From positions 1 through 29,262 of the forward strand of contig JBBDSV010000064.1 of the NCBI GenBank assembly GCA_040904785.1: a stretch of 29,262 nucleotides of DNA. Direction: 5' to 3'. The DNA is from JBBDSV01 sp040904785 (GTDB lineage Bacteria; Actinomycetota; Nitriliruptoria; Nitriliruptorales; Nitriliruptoraceae). The first letter of the stretch is position 1; every line of letters begins with the position of its first letter. The position numbers and the translations under genes are program-made. This document shows positions 14,051-21,870 of this stretch, in pieces. The notes beneath the pieces were generated by a model, which worked only from the letters and a program-made list of their open reading frames with translations, was not told the DNA's origin and ran no database searches.

Positions 14051-15136
14051 GTGGATGACGTCGATCGCCAACACCTTGCGCGAGCAATCGCCCAGGCGGA
14101 GACTGCGCGCGCACGCACCGCACCGAATCCGGCCGTCGGTTGCGTTATCGCGCACGGCCCACAGGTCGTTGGTGTCGGAGCGACACGCCCAGCGGGCGAT
14201 GCGCACGCCGAAGTCGTCGCATTGGCGGACGCGGCCGATCGTGCCCAGGGCGCGACCGCGTACGTCACGCTCGCGCCGTGCACACATGTCGGCCGAACCG
14301 GCGCTTGCACCGATTCACTCGCGGCAGCCGGCATCCAGCGTGTCGTCATTGGTCTGCGCGACCCGAACCCGGTCTCCGGTGACGCGAATGCGGCGCTGTC
14401 CGCACGCGGTCTCTGCGTCGAGTTCGCTCCTGCTGACGGGTTGTTCGCCGCCACGGTGCGTCACCAACTCGAAGGATTCCTGACCGCCGTCGCCCGTGGG
14501 CGCCCGCACATGACGCTGAAACTCGCGCAGACAACCGCGGGGGAGTTGGTTCGTTCCGGTCCTTCACGATGGATCACGGGCGCCGCGGCACGAAGTGCGG
14601 TGCATCGATGGCGGGCCTCGGTCGATGCAGTCGCGGTCGGCGTCGGCACCGTCGCCACCGATGACCCCCAATTGACGGCTCGAGACGGCGTGGCGCAGGG
14701 CGCACACCAACCGCGGGCCGTGGTTTTCGATTCGCAGCTGCGCGTACCACAAGACGCCACCGTGGTGCGCGACGGCACGATCATCCTGACCACCGTTTCC
14801 GCGTCACACCCTGCCGCCGGCCTACTGCGCGACCGTGGCCTCGAGATCGCGCGCGTTGCGCCCGGTCGAGACGGCCGAGTCGACATCGGTGAAGCCGTGC
14901 GGACGCTTGCAGAGCTCGGGGTGACGACGGTGTTTGCCGAACCGGGTCGTAGGCTGGCACAGGCCATGGTCGATGCCGATGTCGTCGATCGACTCGTCCT
15001 GCACATCGCCGGTGACGGCGGTGATGCCGCACGGCCGGCAATTGTCGCGCCGGCATGCACGCAGATCGAACGTCTTGGTGGCGCCGGTGTGGATGGCATC
15101 CTCCACCATGTGCGTCCCAGCGGAGTGCCCGCCTGA
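14051..15136 (+). CDS. ribD: Riboflavin biosynthesis deaminase/reductase
   Basis: It carries out steps two and three of the GTP branch of riboflavin synthesis. The N-terminal deaminase domain keeps its zinc and proton-transfer residues: H52 and E54 in HAE, and the cysteines of APCTHVGRTGAC. The C-terminal reductase domain starts near residue 155 (MTLKLAQTTAGE) and keeps WITG, VGVGTVATDDPQLTAR and FAEPGRRLA. Two familiar spots differ: LEPC is LAPC, and the SLDG of the reductase start is TTAG. The 361-residue length is normal, so it is probably functional. The GTG start has GAGGAG nine bases ahead. It is first of the set ribD-ribE-ribBA-ribH, and no FMN riboswitch is visible before it. Confidence 0.92.
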   Translation: MDDVDRQHLARAIAQAETARARTAPNPAVGCVIAHGPQVVGVGATRPAGDAHAEVVALADAADRAQGATAYVTLAPCTHVGRTGACTDSLAAAGIQRVVIGLRDPNPVSGDANAALSARGLCVEFAPADGLFAATVRHQLEGFLTAVARGRPHMTLKLAQTTAGELVRSGPSRWITGAAARSAVHRWRASVDAVAVGVGTVATDDPQLTARDGVAQGAHQPRAVVFDSQLRVPQDATVVRDGTIILTTVSASHPAAGLLRDRGLEIARVAPGRDGRVDIGEAVRTLAELGVTTVFAEPGRRLAQAMVDADVVDRLVLHIAGDGGDAARPAIVAPACTQIERLGGAGVDGILHHVRPSGVPA

Positions 15137-15145
15137 GGAGGAACG

Positions 15146-15790
15146 ATGTTCACCGGCATCATCGAGGAGATCGGCCGAATCCGAGCGTTGTCACGCCTCG
15201 GCGATGCCGCGCGGATCGAAATCACGGCACACGAGGTCATCTCCGACGTCTCAGTCGGAGATTCGATTGCTGTCGATGGCTGTTGCCTCACAGTGACCTT
15301 GGCCGGTGACGACTACTTCGCGGCGGACCTGATGGCGGAAACCCTGCGTGCGTCGACGCTTGGCGCACGCAGTGCGGGCGAGGACGTCAATCTGGAACGG
15401 GCGCTACGAGCGGACGGGCGGCTCGGCGGACATCTCGTCCAGGGCCACGTCGACGGGATCGGCACGATCCGCGGTTTTGAGGAACGTCCGGGCACGCGTT
15501 TTCTCGATATCAGCGTGCCTGTTGAGCTTGGCCATCTCTTCGTGCCGAAGGGTTCGATCGCCATTGACGGCGTCAGCCTGACGATCGTCGACACGGATGC
15601 CGACCACGTACGGGTCGGCATCATCCCCCACACGGCAGCTGCGACCACGCTCGGGCTACGTACAACGGGGGACAACGTCAATGTCGAGGTCGATGTGATT
15701 GCCAAGCACGTCGCACGGCTGTTGGCTGGCGGTGTCGATTCGCCGTACCGTAGGTTGACCGACGATTCGCACGCGGAGCAACGGCTGTGA
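15146..15790 (+). CDS. ribE: Riboflavin synthase, alpha subunit
   Basis: It turns two molecules of 6,7-dimethyl-8-ribityllumazine into riboflavin and a pyrimidine by-product. The 214-residue product has two similar lumazine-binding halves, each with its family landmarks: MFTGIIEEIG at the very start, DGCCLTV in the first half and IDGVSLTIV in the second, joined by GGHLVQGHVDG. The length is typical. The ATG has GAGGAGGAA close ahead and lies nine bases after ribD. The stop overlaps the next start by GTGA. The same gene is called ribC in some species. Confidence 0.96.
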   Translation: MFTGIIEEIGRIRALSRLGDAARIEITAHEVISDVSVGDSIAVDGCCLTVTLAGDDYFAADLMAETLRASTLGARSAGEDVNLERALRADGRLGGHLVQGHVDGIGTIRGFEERPGTRFLDISVPVELGHLFVPKGSIAIDGVSLTIVDTDADHVRVGIIPHTAAATTLGLRTTGDNVNVEVDVIAKHVARLLAGGVDSPYRRLTDDSHAEQRL

Positions 15791-17124
15791 CCCGGTTCAC
15801 CTCGGTCGAAGAGGCCATCGCCATCGTGCGATCGGGCGGCATGCTCATCGTCGTCGACGATGAGGATCGCGAGAATGAAGGGGATCTGGTCGTTGCCGCG
15901 GATGCGGCGACACCGGACAGTCTCGCGTTCATGATCAACCACACAAGCGGGGTGCTGTGCGTCCCAATGCTCGGTGAAGACCTCGATCGCATGCAGCTCC
16001 CGATGATGGTGGCGAACAACGAGGACCCGAAGGGGACTGCTTACACGATCACCGTTGACGCGACGAGCGGCACGACGACCGGCATCTCGGCTGCCGATCG
16101 CGCACGAACATGCAACGTGCTCGCTGATCCGTCGTCGACGCCGCAGGACGTCACCCGCCCCGGGCACGTCTTCCCCCTGCGGTACCACCCGGGCGGTGTT
16201 CTGCGGCGCCCCGGGCACACGGAGGCTGCCGTGGATCTCGCTCGGCTGGCTGGGCGCCGACCCGCGGGCGTGATCGCCGAGATCGTGAACGACGACGGCA
16301 CGATGGCACGGGTCGACGACCTCGAGCGCTTCGCCAAGGAACACGACCTGGCCATCGTCACGATCGAAGCCCTGGTCGCCTACCGCCGTGAACGGGAGTC
16401 GCTCGTCGAACGCGTCGGTCGCGCCGCCCTGCCCACGCCGTACGGCATGTGGACGGTGGTGGGCTATCGATCGGTCGTCGATGGGACGGAGTCCGTGGCG
16501 TTGCTCCATGGCGAGCCCGAAGGCAAGCCGGACGTGCTGGTTCGCATGCATTCCGAATGTCTCACCGGCGACGTCTTCCGTTCGCTGCGCTGTGACTGCG
16601 GACCGCAGCTCGATCTGGCGATGGCGAGGATCGCTGACGAGGGGGAGGGGGTCATCGTCTATCTCCGCGGACACGAAGGACGCGGCATCGGATTGCTGCA
16701 CAAGTTGCAGGCTTACGAACTCCAAGATGCCGGGGCCGACACGGTCGAGGCCAACCTCGCGCTCGGCCTTCCTGCCGACGCCCGCGACTACGGGACCGGG
16801 GCGATGATTCTCGTCGATCTCGGTCTGTCAACGTTGCGGCTGCTGACGAACAATCCCGCCAAGCGTGCGGCACTCGGCGGTTTCGGCCTGTCGATCGTCG
16901 AACGCGTCGGGATCGAAGTGGTTGCCAACGACGCGAACGAGACCTATCTGCGGACAAAAGCCGAGCGAATGGGGCACGAGTTCGCCGGGCGCGACGTCGC
17001 CGTTTCGACGGGCGTCGGAGACATCGCCAAGCAGCGGGATCACGCTCCCGATGCGGTGCTGCAACCGGACCGCGGGTTCGCGATGGCACCGCCACCGGAT
17101 GATGACGCCGAGCAGCGCACATGA
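15787..17124 (+). CDS. ribBA: 3,4-dihydroxy-2-butanone-4-phosphate synthase / GTP cyclohydrolase II
   Basis: This fused enzyme makes both riboflavin precursors, from ribulose 5-phosphate (RibB) and from GTP (RibA). The 445-residue product has RibB in the N-terminal half (DDEDRENEGDLV, FMINHTSGVLCV, GHVFPLR, GHTEAAVDLARLAG) and RibA in the C-terminal half with the zinc cysteines of ECLTGDVFRSLRCDCG and the GTP site YLRGHEGRGIGL. About 40 residues extend past the usual RibA end and are rich in Asp and Pro; they look unstructured. The GTG start lies in the ribE stop (GTGA), and the stop overlaps ribH (ATGA). Confidence 0.96.
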   Translation: MTRFTSVEEAIAIVRSGGMLIVVDDEDRENEGDLVVAADAATPDSLAFMINHTSGVLCVPMLGEDLDRMQLPMMVANNEDPKGTAYTITVDATSGTTTGISAADRARTCNVLADPSSTPQDVTRPGHVFPLRYHPGGVLRRPGHTEAAVDLARLAGRRPAGVIAEIVNDDGTMARVDDLERFAKEHDLAIVTIEALVAYRRERESLVERVGRAALPTPYGMWTVVGYRSVVDGTESVALLHGEPEGKPDVLVRMHSECLTGDVFRSLRCDCGPQLDLAMARIADEGEGVIVYLRGHEGRGIGLLHKLQAYELQDAGADTVEANLALGLPADARDYGTGAMILVDLGLSTLRLLTNNPAKRAALGGFGLSIVERVGIEVVANDANETYLRTKAERMGHEFAGRDVAVSTGVGDIAKQRDHAPDAVLQPDRGFAMAPPPDDDAEQRT

Positions 17125-17594
17125 GCACTCGCACGCCGAGCCCACCGACTGGTCTCGACGCCGCGAAACTGCGGGTCGGCATCGTCGCCGCACGATTCAA
17201 TGGCGCGATCACCGAACATCTCCTCGCAGGTGCCCACGAAGCCTTGCGGCGGCACGGAATCACCGACGCCGCGGTCCGTGAGTTTTGGGTTCCGGGCGCG
17301 TTCGAGATCCCTGTCGTCCTCGAGCGGCTCGCACGGTCGGCGTCCTTCGATGCGCTGGTTGCGATCGGCTGCGTTGTACGCGGAGAAACCCCCCATTTCG
17401 AACTCGTCGCGCAGACCTGCGCAAATGGCTGTGCCGAAGTCGCGCGCACGAACGGCATTCCCGTCGGGTTCGGGGTCATCGCGACCGATACGTGGGCCCA
17501 GGCGGAGGCCCGCGCGGGCGGCGAACACGGGAACAAGGGCGCGGAGGCAACGCTTGCAGCGCTCGAAACTGCGGCCGTGCTTCGTTCGCTGTGA
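17121..17594 (+). CDS. ribH: 6,7-dimethyl-8-ribityllumazine synthase
   Basis: It condenses the RibB and RibD-branch products to lumazine, the substrate of RibE; family members form pentamers or 60-unit shells. The 157-residue product has the substrate motifs ARFN, VPGAFEIPVV, GCVVRGETPHFE with the catalytic His, and NGIPVGFGVIATDTWAQAEAR, then GNKGAEA near the end. The ATG is in the ribBA stop (ATGA). Its own stop overlaps the GTG of the following helicase-like gene, which extends the riboflavin transcript into a gene of unrelated function. Confidence 0.96.
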   Translation: MSTRTPSPPTGLDAAKLRVGIVAARFNGAITEHLLAGAHEALRRHGITDAAVREFWVPGAFEIPVVLERLARSASFDALVAIGCVVRGETPHFELVAQTCANGCAEVARTNGIPVGFGVIATDTWAQAEARAGGEHGNKGAEATLAALETAAVLRSL

Positions 17595-19831
17595 CGACGT
17601 CGACCCCTCCACAGTCCGCGTTCGAGGCGCCGCCCGGCGCGAAGGATGCCGCACTGGCTGAGGAGCAGCGCCACCTCGATGCGATCCTCAACCGGGTCGA
17701 TGTCTTGCGGACCCGTGCTGAACACCGACGCGCCCAGATGGAGGCCGACCGGTCCGGTTCAACGTTCCAGGCGCGTTTCGAGCGGGACGTCTCGGCGCAT
17801 CACCACGCCGTCCGTGCAGCACGATTCACCTTCGGCGACGTTGAATCCCTCGCGTTCGGGCGGCTCGATCTGAACGATGGCGACACGCTGCACATCGGTA
17901 AGACGTCAGTGGTCGACGAGGCTGGCGATGTGCTGCTCGTTGACTGGCGTGCGCCCGCTGCAGCGGCGTTCTACCGCGCGACAATGGCCGAACCGCTCGG
18001 CGTCGCCCGGAGACGGACGTTGACGACTCGTGGTCGCGTCGTCTCCGACCTCGACGATGAGATCCTCGATGCCGACGCCGCACTGGCGCGCGGACTGCAT
18101 GCCGTGACTGGCCAGGGCGCACTCCTCGCGGCGTTGACGCGCGATCGTCGCGAGACGATGCAGGACATCGTGGCGACGATCCAAGCTGACCAGGATGCGA
18201 TCGTCCGCGCGCCGGCGCGAGGGATCCTGATCGTCACCGGCGGCCCGGGAACCGGCAAGACCGTCGTCGCCCTCCATCGCGTGGCCTATCTCCTCTACGA
18301 GGACCGGGAACGATTTGAAGGGCGCGGAGTCCTGATCGTCGGTCCGTCACCCGCGTTCACGGAGTACACCGCCCGTGTCCTGCCCTCGCTTGGCGAGGAT
18401 CGCGCGGTCCAACGATCCCTTGCTGCTTTGACCCCACCAGGTGTGCAGGCCACTGGGTGGGATCCCGCTGACGTCGGCGCGCTCAAGGGCGATGCGCGCA
18501 TGGTCGACGTCTGCCGACGCGCGCTGGCGGACACGATGCCCCCGATCGCCGAAGACGCGCGCATCAGCATCGACGGCGTGGCCGCCCGAGTCTCTGCCGC
18601 TCAGGTCCGCGCACTGCGCGGTCGCTATCTGGCTCGCATCAACGCCGACGAGCCCGGCCGCACCTATCGCGAACTCGGCGAACCTGCGATCACCGCGCTA
18701 CGGCGCGCCTTGTGGAAGACGTGGCGTCGGGCTGCCGCCGACCAGCACCGCCAGGTGCCCGACGACCCCCAGGAGTCCGGATGGTTCGCGCTCTTCGATG
18801 CGGCGCCGTCGATGCGCATGCTGCTGCGTTCCTACTGGCCGGACCGAACGCCTACGGACGTGCTGCGGTCGTTCATGTCTAACGCTGCAATGGTCGAGCG
18901 AATCGTCGGTACGTCGATGGATCTGGACGCAGGCAAGGTACTCGCGCGCCATTGGGCCTCCGCGGCCTCGTTCACGACCGATGACGCAGCGCTGCTGGAC
19001 GAAATCGACGCGCTGCTGGGTACAGCACCCCAAGCCACCGCGACGCGTGAGCAAGAGGAGGGGATCCGCCTCATCTCCGACACATTGACCACCGAGCGAC
19101 CTCGAGTGGACATCACGGCGCCGAGTTACCGAGACTTCGCCCACGTCGTCGTTGACGAAGCACAAGACGTCACCGCAATGCAGTGGCGGTCGATCGCCCG
19201 TCGTGGCGCGTTCGCGTCGTGGACGATCGTGGGTGACTTGGCGCAACGAAGCCGATCCGGACCGCCGGCGACATGGGACGAGGTTGCCGCGCTCGTTGGA
19301 CGGTCGCACCGCCAGGTCCACGAACTGACGGTCAACTATCGCACGCCCGAAGAGATCGCCGACGTCGCGCGTGCAGTGCTTGAGGACGCCGGGGCACCGA
19401 CCGGCGATCTGCCGTCGTCGGTCCGCAGGTCCGGCCGCCGTCCCACGCTGGACCGCGTTTCTGACATGGACGCCGCGTTGGCTGCAGCGGTCAGCGAACT
19501 CGCAGCAACGCATGAAGGCACGATCGGGGTCATCGCCCCGATCGAGCGTGTCGGCAAGCGCCAAGCGGCCCTCGCGTCGGCGACCGACGCTGCGAGGCGC
19601 AGAACCCGCGTCTTCGACCCACGCAGCGTCAAGGGCTTGGAATTCGATGACGTGATCGTGACGGAACCTGACATCATCGCACGCGATGGCGAGATGGGGA
19701 TGCACAACCTCTACGTCGCCGTCACGCGAGCGACCCGTTCCCTGACGATCCTCGCGTTCCCGAACGCCGAGGTCCCCGCGGCGCGGGCGCTGCAGGAATT
19801 CCCGCTGGGGCAGCGTGGAACGCCGGGCTAG
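17591..19831 (+). CDS. helD: HelD-type RNA polymerase-associated helicase-like protein
   Basis: Characterised HelD proteins free stalled RNA polymerase from nucleic acid, and some protect it from rifamycins. The 746-residue product fits the family's usual size and layout: an N-terminal charged helix pair (EEQRHLDAILNRVDVLRTRAEHR), the family mark LLVDWRAPAAAAFYRAT, Walker A GGPGTGKT with K223, a long poorly conserved insert, Walker B VVVDEAQD (D522-D526), and C-terminal motifs VKGLEFDDVIV and NLYVAVTRA of the UvrD/Rep superfamily. The GTG start lies in the ribH stop (GTGA); a longer open frame upstream is a shadow of ribH. A plain UvrD-like DNA helicase is a weaker alternative, because of the DWRAP motif. 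Confidence 0.85.
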   Translation: MTTSTPPQSAFEAPPGAKDAALAEEQRHLDAILNRVDVLRTRAEHRRAQMEADRSGSTFQARFERDVSAHHHAVRAARFTFGDVESLAFGRLDLNDGDTLHIGKTSVVDEAGDVLLVDWRAPAAAAFYRATMAEPLGVARRRTLTTRGRVVSDLDDEILDADAALARGLHAVTGQGALLAALTRDRRETMQDIVATIQADQDAIVRAPARGILIVTGGPGTGKTVVALHRVAYLLYEDRERFEGRGVLIVGPSPAFTEYTARVLPSLGEDRAVQRSLAALTPPGVQATGWDPADVGALKGDARMVDVCRRALADTMPPIAEDARISIDGVAARVSAAQVRALRGRYLARINADEPGRTYRELGEPAITALRRALWKTWRRAAADQHRQVPDDPQESGWFALFDAAPSMRMLLRSYWPDRTPTDVLRSFMSNAAMVERIVGTSMDLDAGKVLARHWASAASFTTDDAALLDEIDALLGTAPQATATREQEEGIRLISDTLTTERPRVDITAPSYRDFAHVVVDEAQDVTAMQWRSIARRGAFASWTIVGDLAQRSRSGPPATWDEVAALVGRSHRQVHELTVNYRTPEEIADVARAVLEDAGAPTGDLPSSVRRSGRRPTLDRVSDMDAALAAAVSELAATHEGTIGVIAPIERVGKRQAALASATDAARRRTRVFDPRSVKGLEFDDVIVTEPDIIARDGEMGMHNLYVAVTRATRSLTILAFPNAEVPAARALQEFPLGQRGTPG

Positions 19832-19854
19832 CAGCTTCCGCGCAGCGCACCCGC

Positions 19855-19860
19855 TAGACT
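19855..19860 (+). promoter_or_regulatory. Possible -10 box of dinB
   Basis: TAGACT, 35 bases ahead of the dinB GTG, matches the pattern of the other promoters here. Transcription would begin near 19867, inside the adjoining LexA-type box. Confidence 0.5.
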
Positions 19861-19861
19861 T

Positions 19862-19877
19862 TCGAACGTCTGTTCGG
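19862..19877. promoter_or_regulatory. LexA-type SOS box of dinB
   Basis: TCGAACGTCTGTTCGG matches the actinobacterial and Gram-positive LexA operator GAAC-N4-GTTC exactly in its core (19864-19875) and differs from the fuller TCGAAC-N4-GTTCGA in one outer base. It lies directly after the -10 box and covers the expected transcription start, so bound LexA would block the promoter. I saw no second copy in the window. Confidence 0.8.
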
Positions 19878-19889
19878 TCAGGTGGCAGC

Positions 19890-21143
19890 GTGCGCGACAC
19901 GATCTTGCACGTGGACATGGACGCGTTCTTCGCGTCGATCGAGCAGCGTGATCATCCCCGGTTGCGCGGTGTTCCGGTCGCGGTCGGTGGCGTGGCGGGT
20001 CGGGGAGTTGTTGCGGCCGCGTCGTACGAGGCGCGGTCATTCGGGGTGCACAGTGCGATGCCGATGGCCACCGCACGGGCACGATGTCCTGCACTGATCG
20101 TGGTCCCGCCGCGGGGGAGCGTCTACCGGGACGTATCACAGACCGTGATGCGCATCTTGTGCGAGATCTCGGCCCGCGTCGAGCCCGTCTCACTCGACGA
20201 GGCCTACGTCGATGTCGCTGGCGCGCAACGGGAGTTCGGCGATCCGGTGACGATCGCGCACCTGATCCGGCAGCGTGTTCGTTCCGCTGTGGACCTACCG
20301 TGCTCCGTGGGCGTTGCCGCCACGAAATCGGTCGCCAAGCTGCTCTCGGCGCGGGCAAAGCCCGACGGTGTCCTCCATTGGCCCGACGAAGAGGTCGCTG
20401 CACGGCTGCGCCCTCTGCCTGTTCGAGCGGTCGCTGGCGTGGGTCCACGGACTGCTGATCGCCTCGACACCGCCGGCATCACGACGATCGGCGCACTGGC
20501 CGACACCGATGTCATGGTTCTCGCGCGGATCCTGGGCGGTGCGGCCGCGCACCGTCTCCATGAGCTCGCGCACGGGCGCGACGCCGGCACCGTCGAACCC
20601 TCGACGCCCGCACGCTCGATCTCGAACGAGTCGACGTTCAGCACCGACATCGCCGATGCAGCCGTCATTCGCGCCCGTGGGCATGCGCTCGCCGACGACG
20701 TCGGACGCCGGCTTCGCGCGGCCGGCCTCGCCGCGCGCACCGTGCAACTCAAACTGCGTACCGCCGACTTCACCACCTGCACCCGCGCAATGACCGAAGT
20801 AACGCCCTTCGTCGATACCGCAGCCATCGCCACGGCCTTCGACGCGTTACTTCCTCGTGCCTGGGATGGTGTGACACCCGTGCGGCTCGTCGGCATCGGC
20901 GTGCAGAATCTCGCGCCGGTGGGGCCACAACAACTGGGATTCGATGACACCGCAGCCGACGTTCGCAGACCAGCTCGTGCGCGCATCGACGAGGTGACCG
21001 ACGAGCTGCGCTCACGCCTCGGCGCCACGGTGATTCAGCGCGCGTCGACACTTGCGTTGCGCGAAGATGGCATCCCCACTCGCGCGCTTCAGGCCAAGGG
21101 GAGAAAGGTCACCGACGAGGCGGGAGAACGTCGATCGAGGTAG
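19890..21143 (+). CDS. dinB: DNA polymerase IV (Y family)
   Basis: It copies past damaged template bases with low fidelity. The 417-residue product has the palm motifs HVDMDAFFASIE (metal Asp D9; steric-gate Phe next to the second Asp), SYEARSFGVHSAMPM and SLDEAYVDV (catalytic D103 and E104), then the helix-hairpin-helix ARAVAGVGPRTADRL type region and the little-finger domain. The C-terminus includes QQLGF, possibly a weak clamp-binding motif, followed by about 55 further residues. The GTG start has AGGTGG four bases ahead; an ATG 25 codons earlier lies inside helD. The promoter carries a LexA box. The last 55 bases overlap the opposing unknown gene. Confidence 0.93.
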   Translation: MRDTILHVDMDAFFASIEQRDHPRLRGVPVAVGGVAGRGVVAAASYEARSFGVHSAMPMATARARCPALIVVPPRGSVYRDVSQTVMRILCEISARVEPVSLDEAYVDVAGAQREFGDPVTIAHLIRQRVRSAVDLPCSVGVAATKSVAKLLSARAKPDGVLHWPDEEVAARLRPLPVRAVAGVGPRTADRLDTAGITTIGALADTDVMVLARILGGAAAHRLHELAHGRDAGTVEPSTPARSISNESTFSTDIADAAVIRARGHALADDVGRRLRAAGLAARTVQLKLRTADFTTCTRAMTEVTPFVDTAAIATAFDALLPRAWDGVTPVRLVGIGVQNLAPVGPQQLGFDDTAADVRRPARARIDEVTDELRSRLGATVIQRASTLALREDGIPTRALQAKGRKVTDEAGERRSR

Positions 21144-21814
21144 TGCGCGAGTTCGTCGTAGACGGCATCACCGACCATTGCGCGCAGTTCCGTCTCCATC
21201 GTGCGATAGACGGCAGTATTGCTGACGAACGCCGTATCGTCATCGAGACACCACCAGTCAAAATCGCTGCCACCTTCTCCCCAGTGGCCGCGTTCGTACG
21301 CCGCGATGGTGTGAACCTCGAGGGGCTTACCGTCATTGCCGACCTGCTCTTCGATCGTGCGGTGGAGCGGCACCTGCCAGCAGACCGTCGGTTTGTAGGT
21401 CATGTGGTGTTCGCCCCGGTCGATGGCCAGATGATGGAAGACGCATCCCGGCGGGCCCTCGAAGTCGCTCCGATTGGCGAAGATGCAACCACCCCGCATG
21501 ATCCGCGTGTGGACCTCGCCCTCGTCGTCGGTCGTGAACATGCCCCCGTCGACCGCGTCGTCGTGGAACTGCATTGACGTCGGGTCGAGCTGCGTTCGAA
21601 CCAGCGTGGCGAGCTCGTCCGCGTCGTCATCGTCGTTCAGGTAGGCGCCATGGACGCAGCAGCCGATCGCCGGGTCCTGCTCTGCGGGGTGCACGCCGAG
21701 ACATCCGGAGCCGTAGATGCAGGTGTACGACGATAGAAGGAATGACACATCGAAGGTGTAGCGAAGATGTGCGTCCTCAGGGTCGCGGACGCTGACCCAC
21801 TCGCGTTCGATCAT
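21089..21814 (-). CDS. Cysteine-rich protein of unknown function
   Basis: I do not assign a function. From the ATG at 21814 (GAGAGCGGG shortly ahead) the product is 241 residues; the frame is open 25 codons further but without a better start. It is acidic, has no signal peptide or membrane segment, and contains grouped cysteines and histidines: CIYGSGCLGVHPAEQDPAIG, then CCVHGAYL, GGCIFANRSDF, GCVFHHLAIDRGEHH, KPTVCWQVPL and WWCLDDDT. This layout suggests a bound metal or iron-sulfur centre, and resembles conserved hypothetical proteins of actinobacteria that I recall only loosely; a relation to the DUF3109 group is possible. It faces dinB tail to tail with a 55-base overlap and shares a divergent promoter region with xerD. 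Confidence 0.75.
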   Translation of the reverse strand: MIEREWVSVRDPEDAHLRYTFDVSFLLSSYTCIYGSGCLGVHPAEQDPAIGCCVHGAYLNDDDDADELATLVRTQLDPTSMQFHDDAVDGGMFTTDDEGEVHTRIMRGGCIFANRSDFEGPPGCVFHHLAIDRGEHHMTYKPTVCWQVPLHRTIEEQVGNDGKPLEVHTIAAYERGHWGEGGSDFDWWCLDDDTAFVSNTAVYRTMETELRAMVGDAVYDELAHYLDRRSPASSVTFLPLA

Positions 21815-21840
21815 GACCCGCTCTCGCCCGTCGCGCCGCG

Positions 21841-21846
21841 AGCGTA
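21841..21846 (-). promoter_or_regulatory. Possible -10 box of the cysteine-rich gene
   Basis: Read on the - strand this is TACGCT, 26 bases ahead of the ATG at 21814. The divergent gap with xerD is only 56 bases, so the two promoters must nearly touch. Confidence 0.3.
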
Positions 21847-21857
21847 TCGGCGCACCG

Positions 21858-21863
21858 TAGGCT
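21858..21863 (+). promoter_or_regulatory. -10 box of xerD, predicting a leaderless transcript
   Basis: TAGGCT ends seven bases before the xerD ATG at 21871. Transcription from it would start at or next to the A of the ATG. No Shine-Dalgarno sequence lies ahead of this ATG, as expected for a leaderless mRNA, a common class in Actinomycetota. Confidence 0.5.
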
Positions 21864-21870
21864 GACCGAG

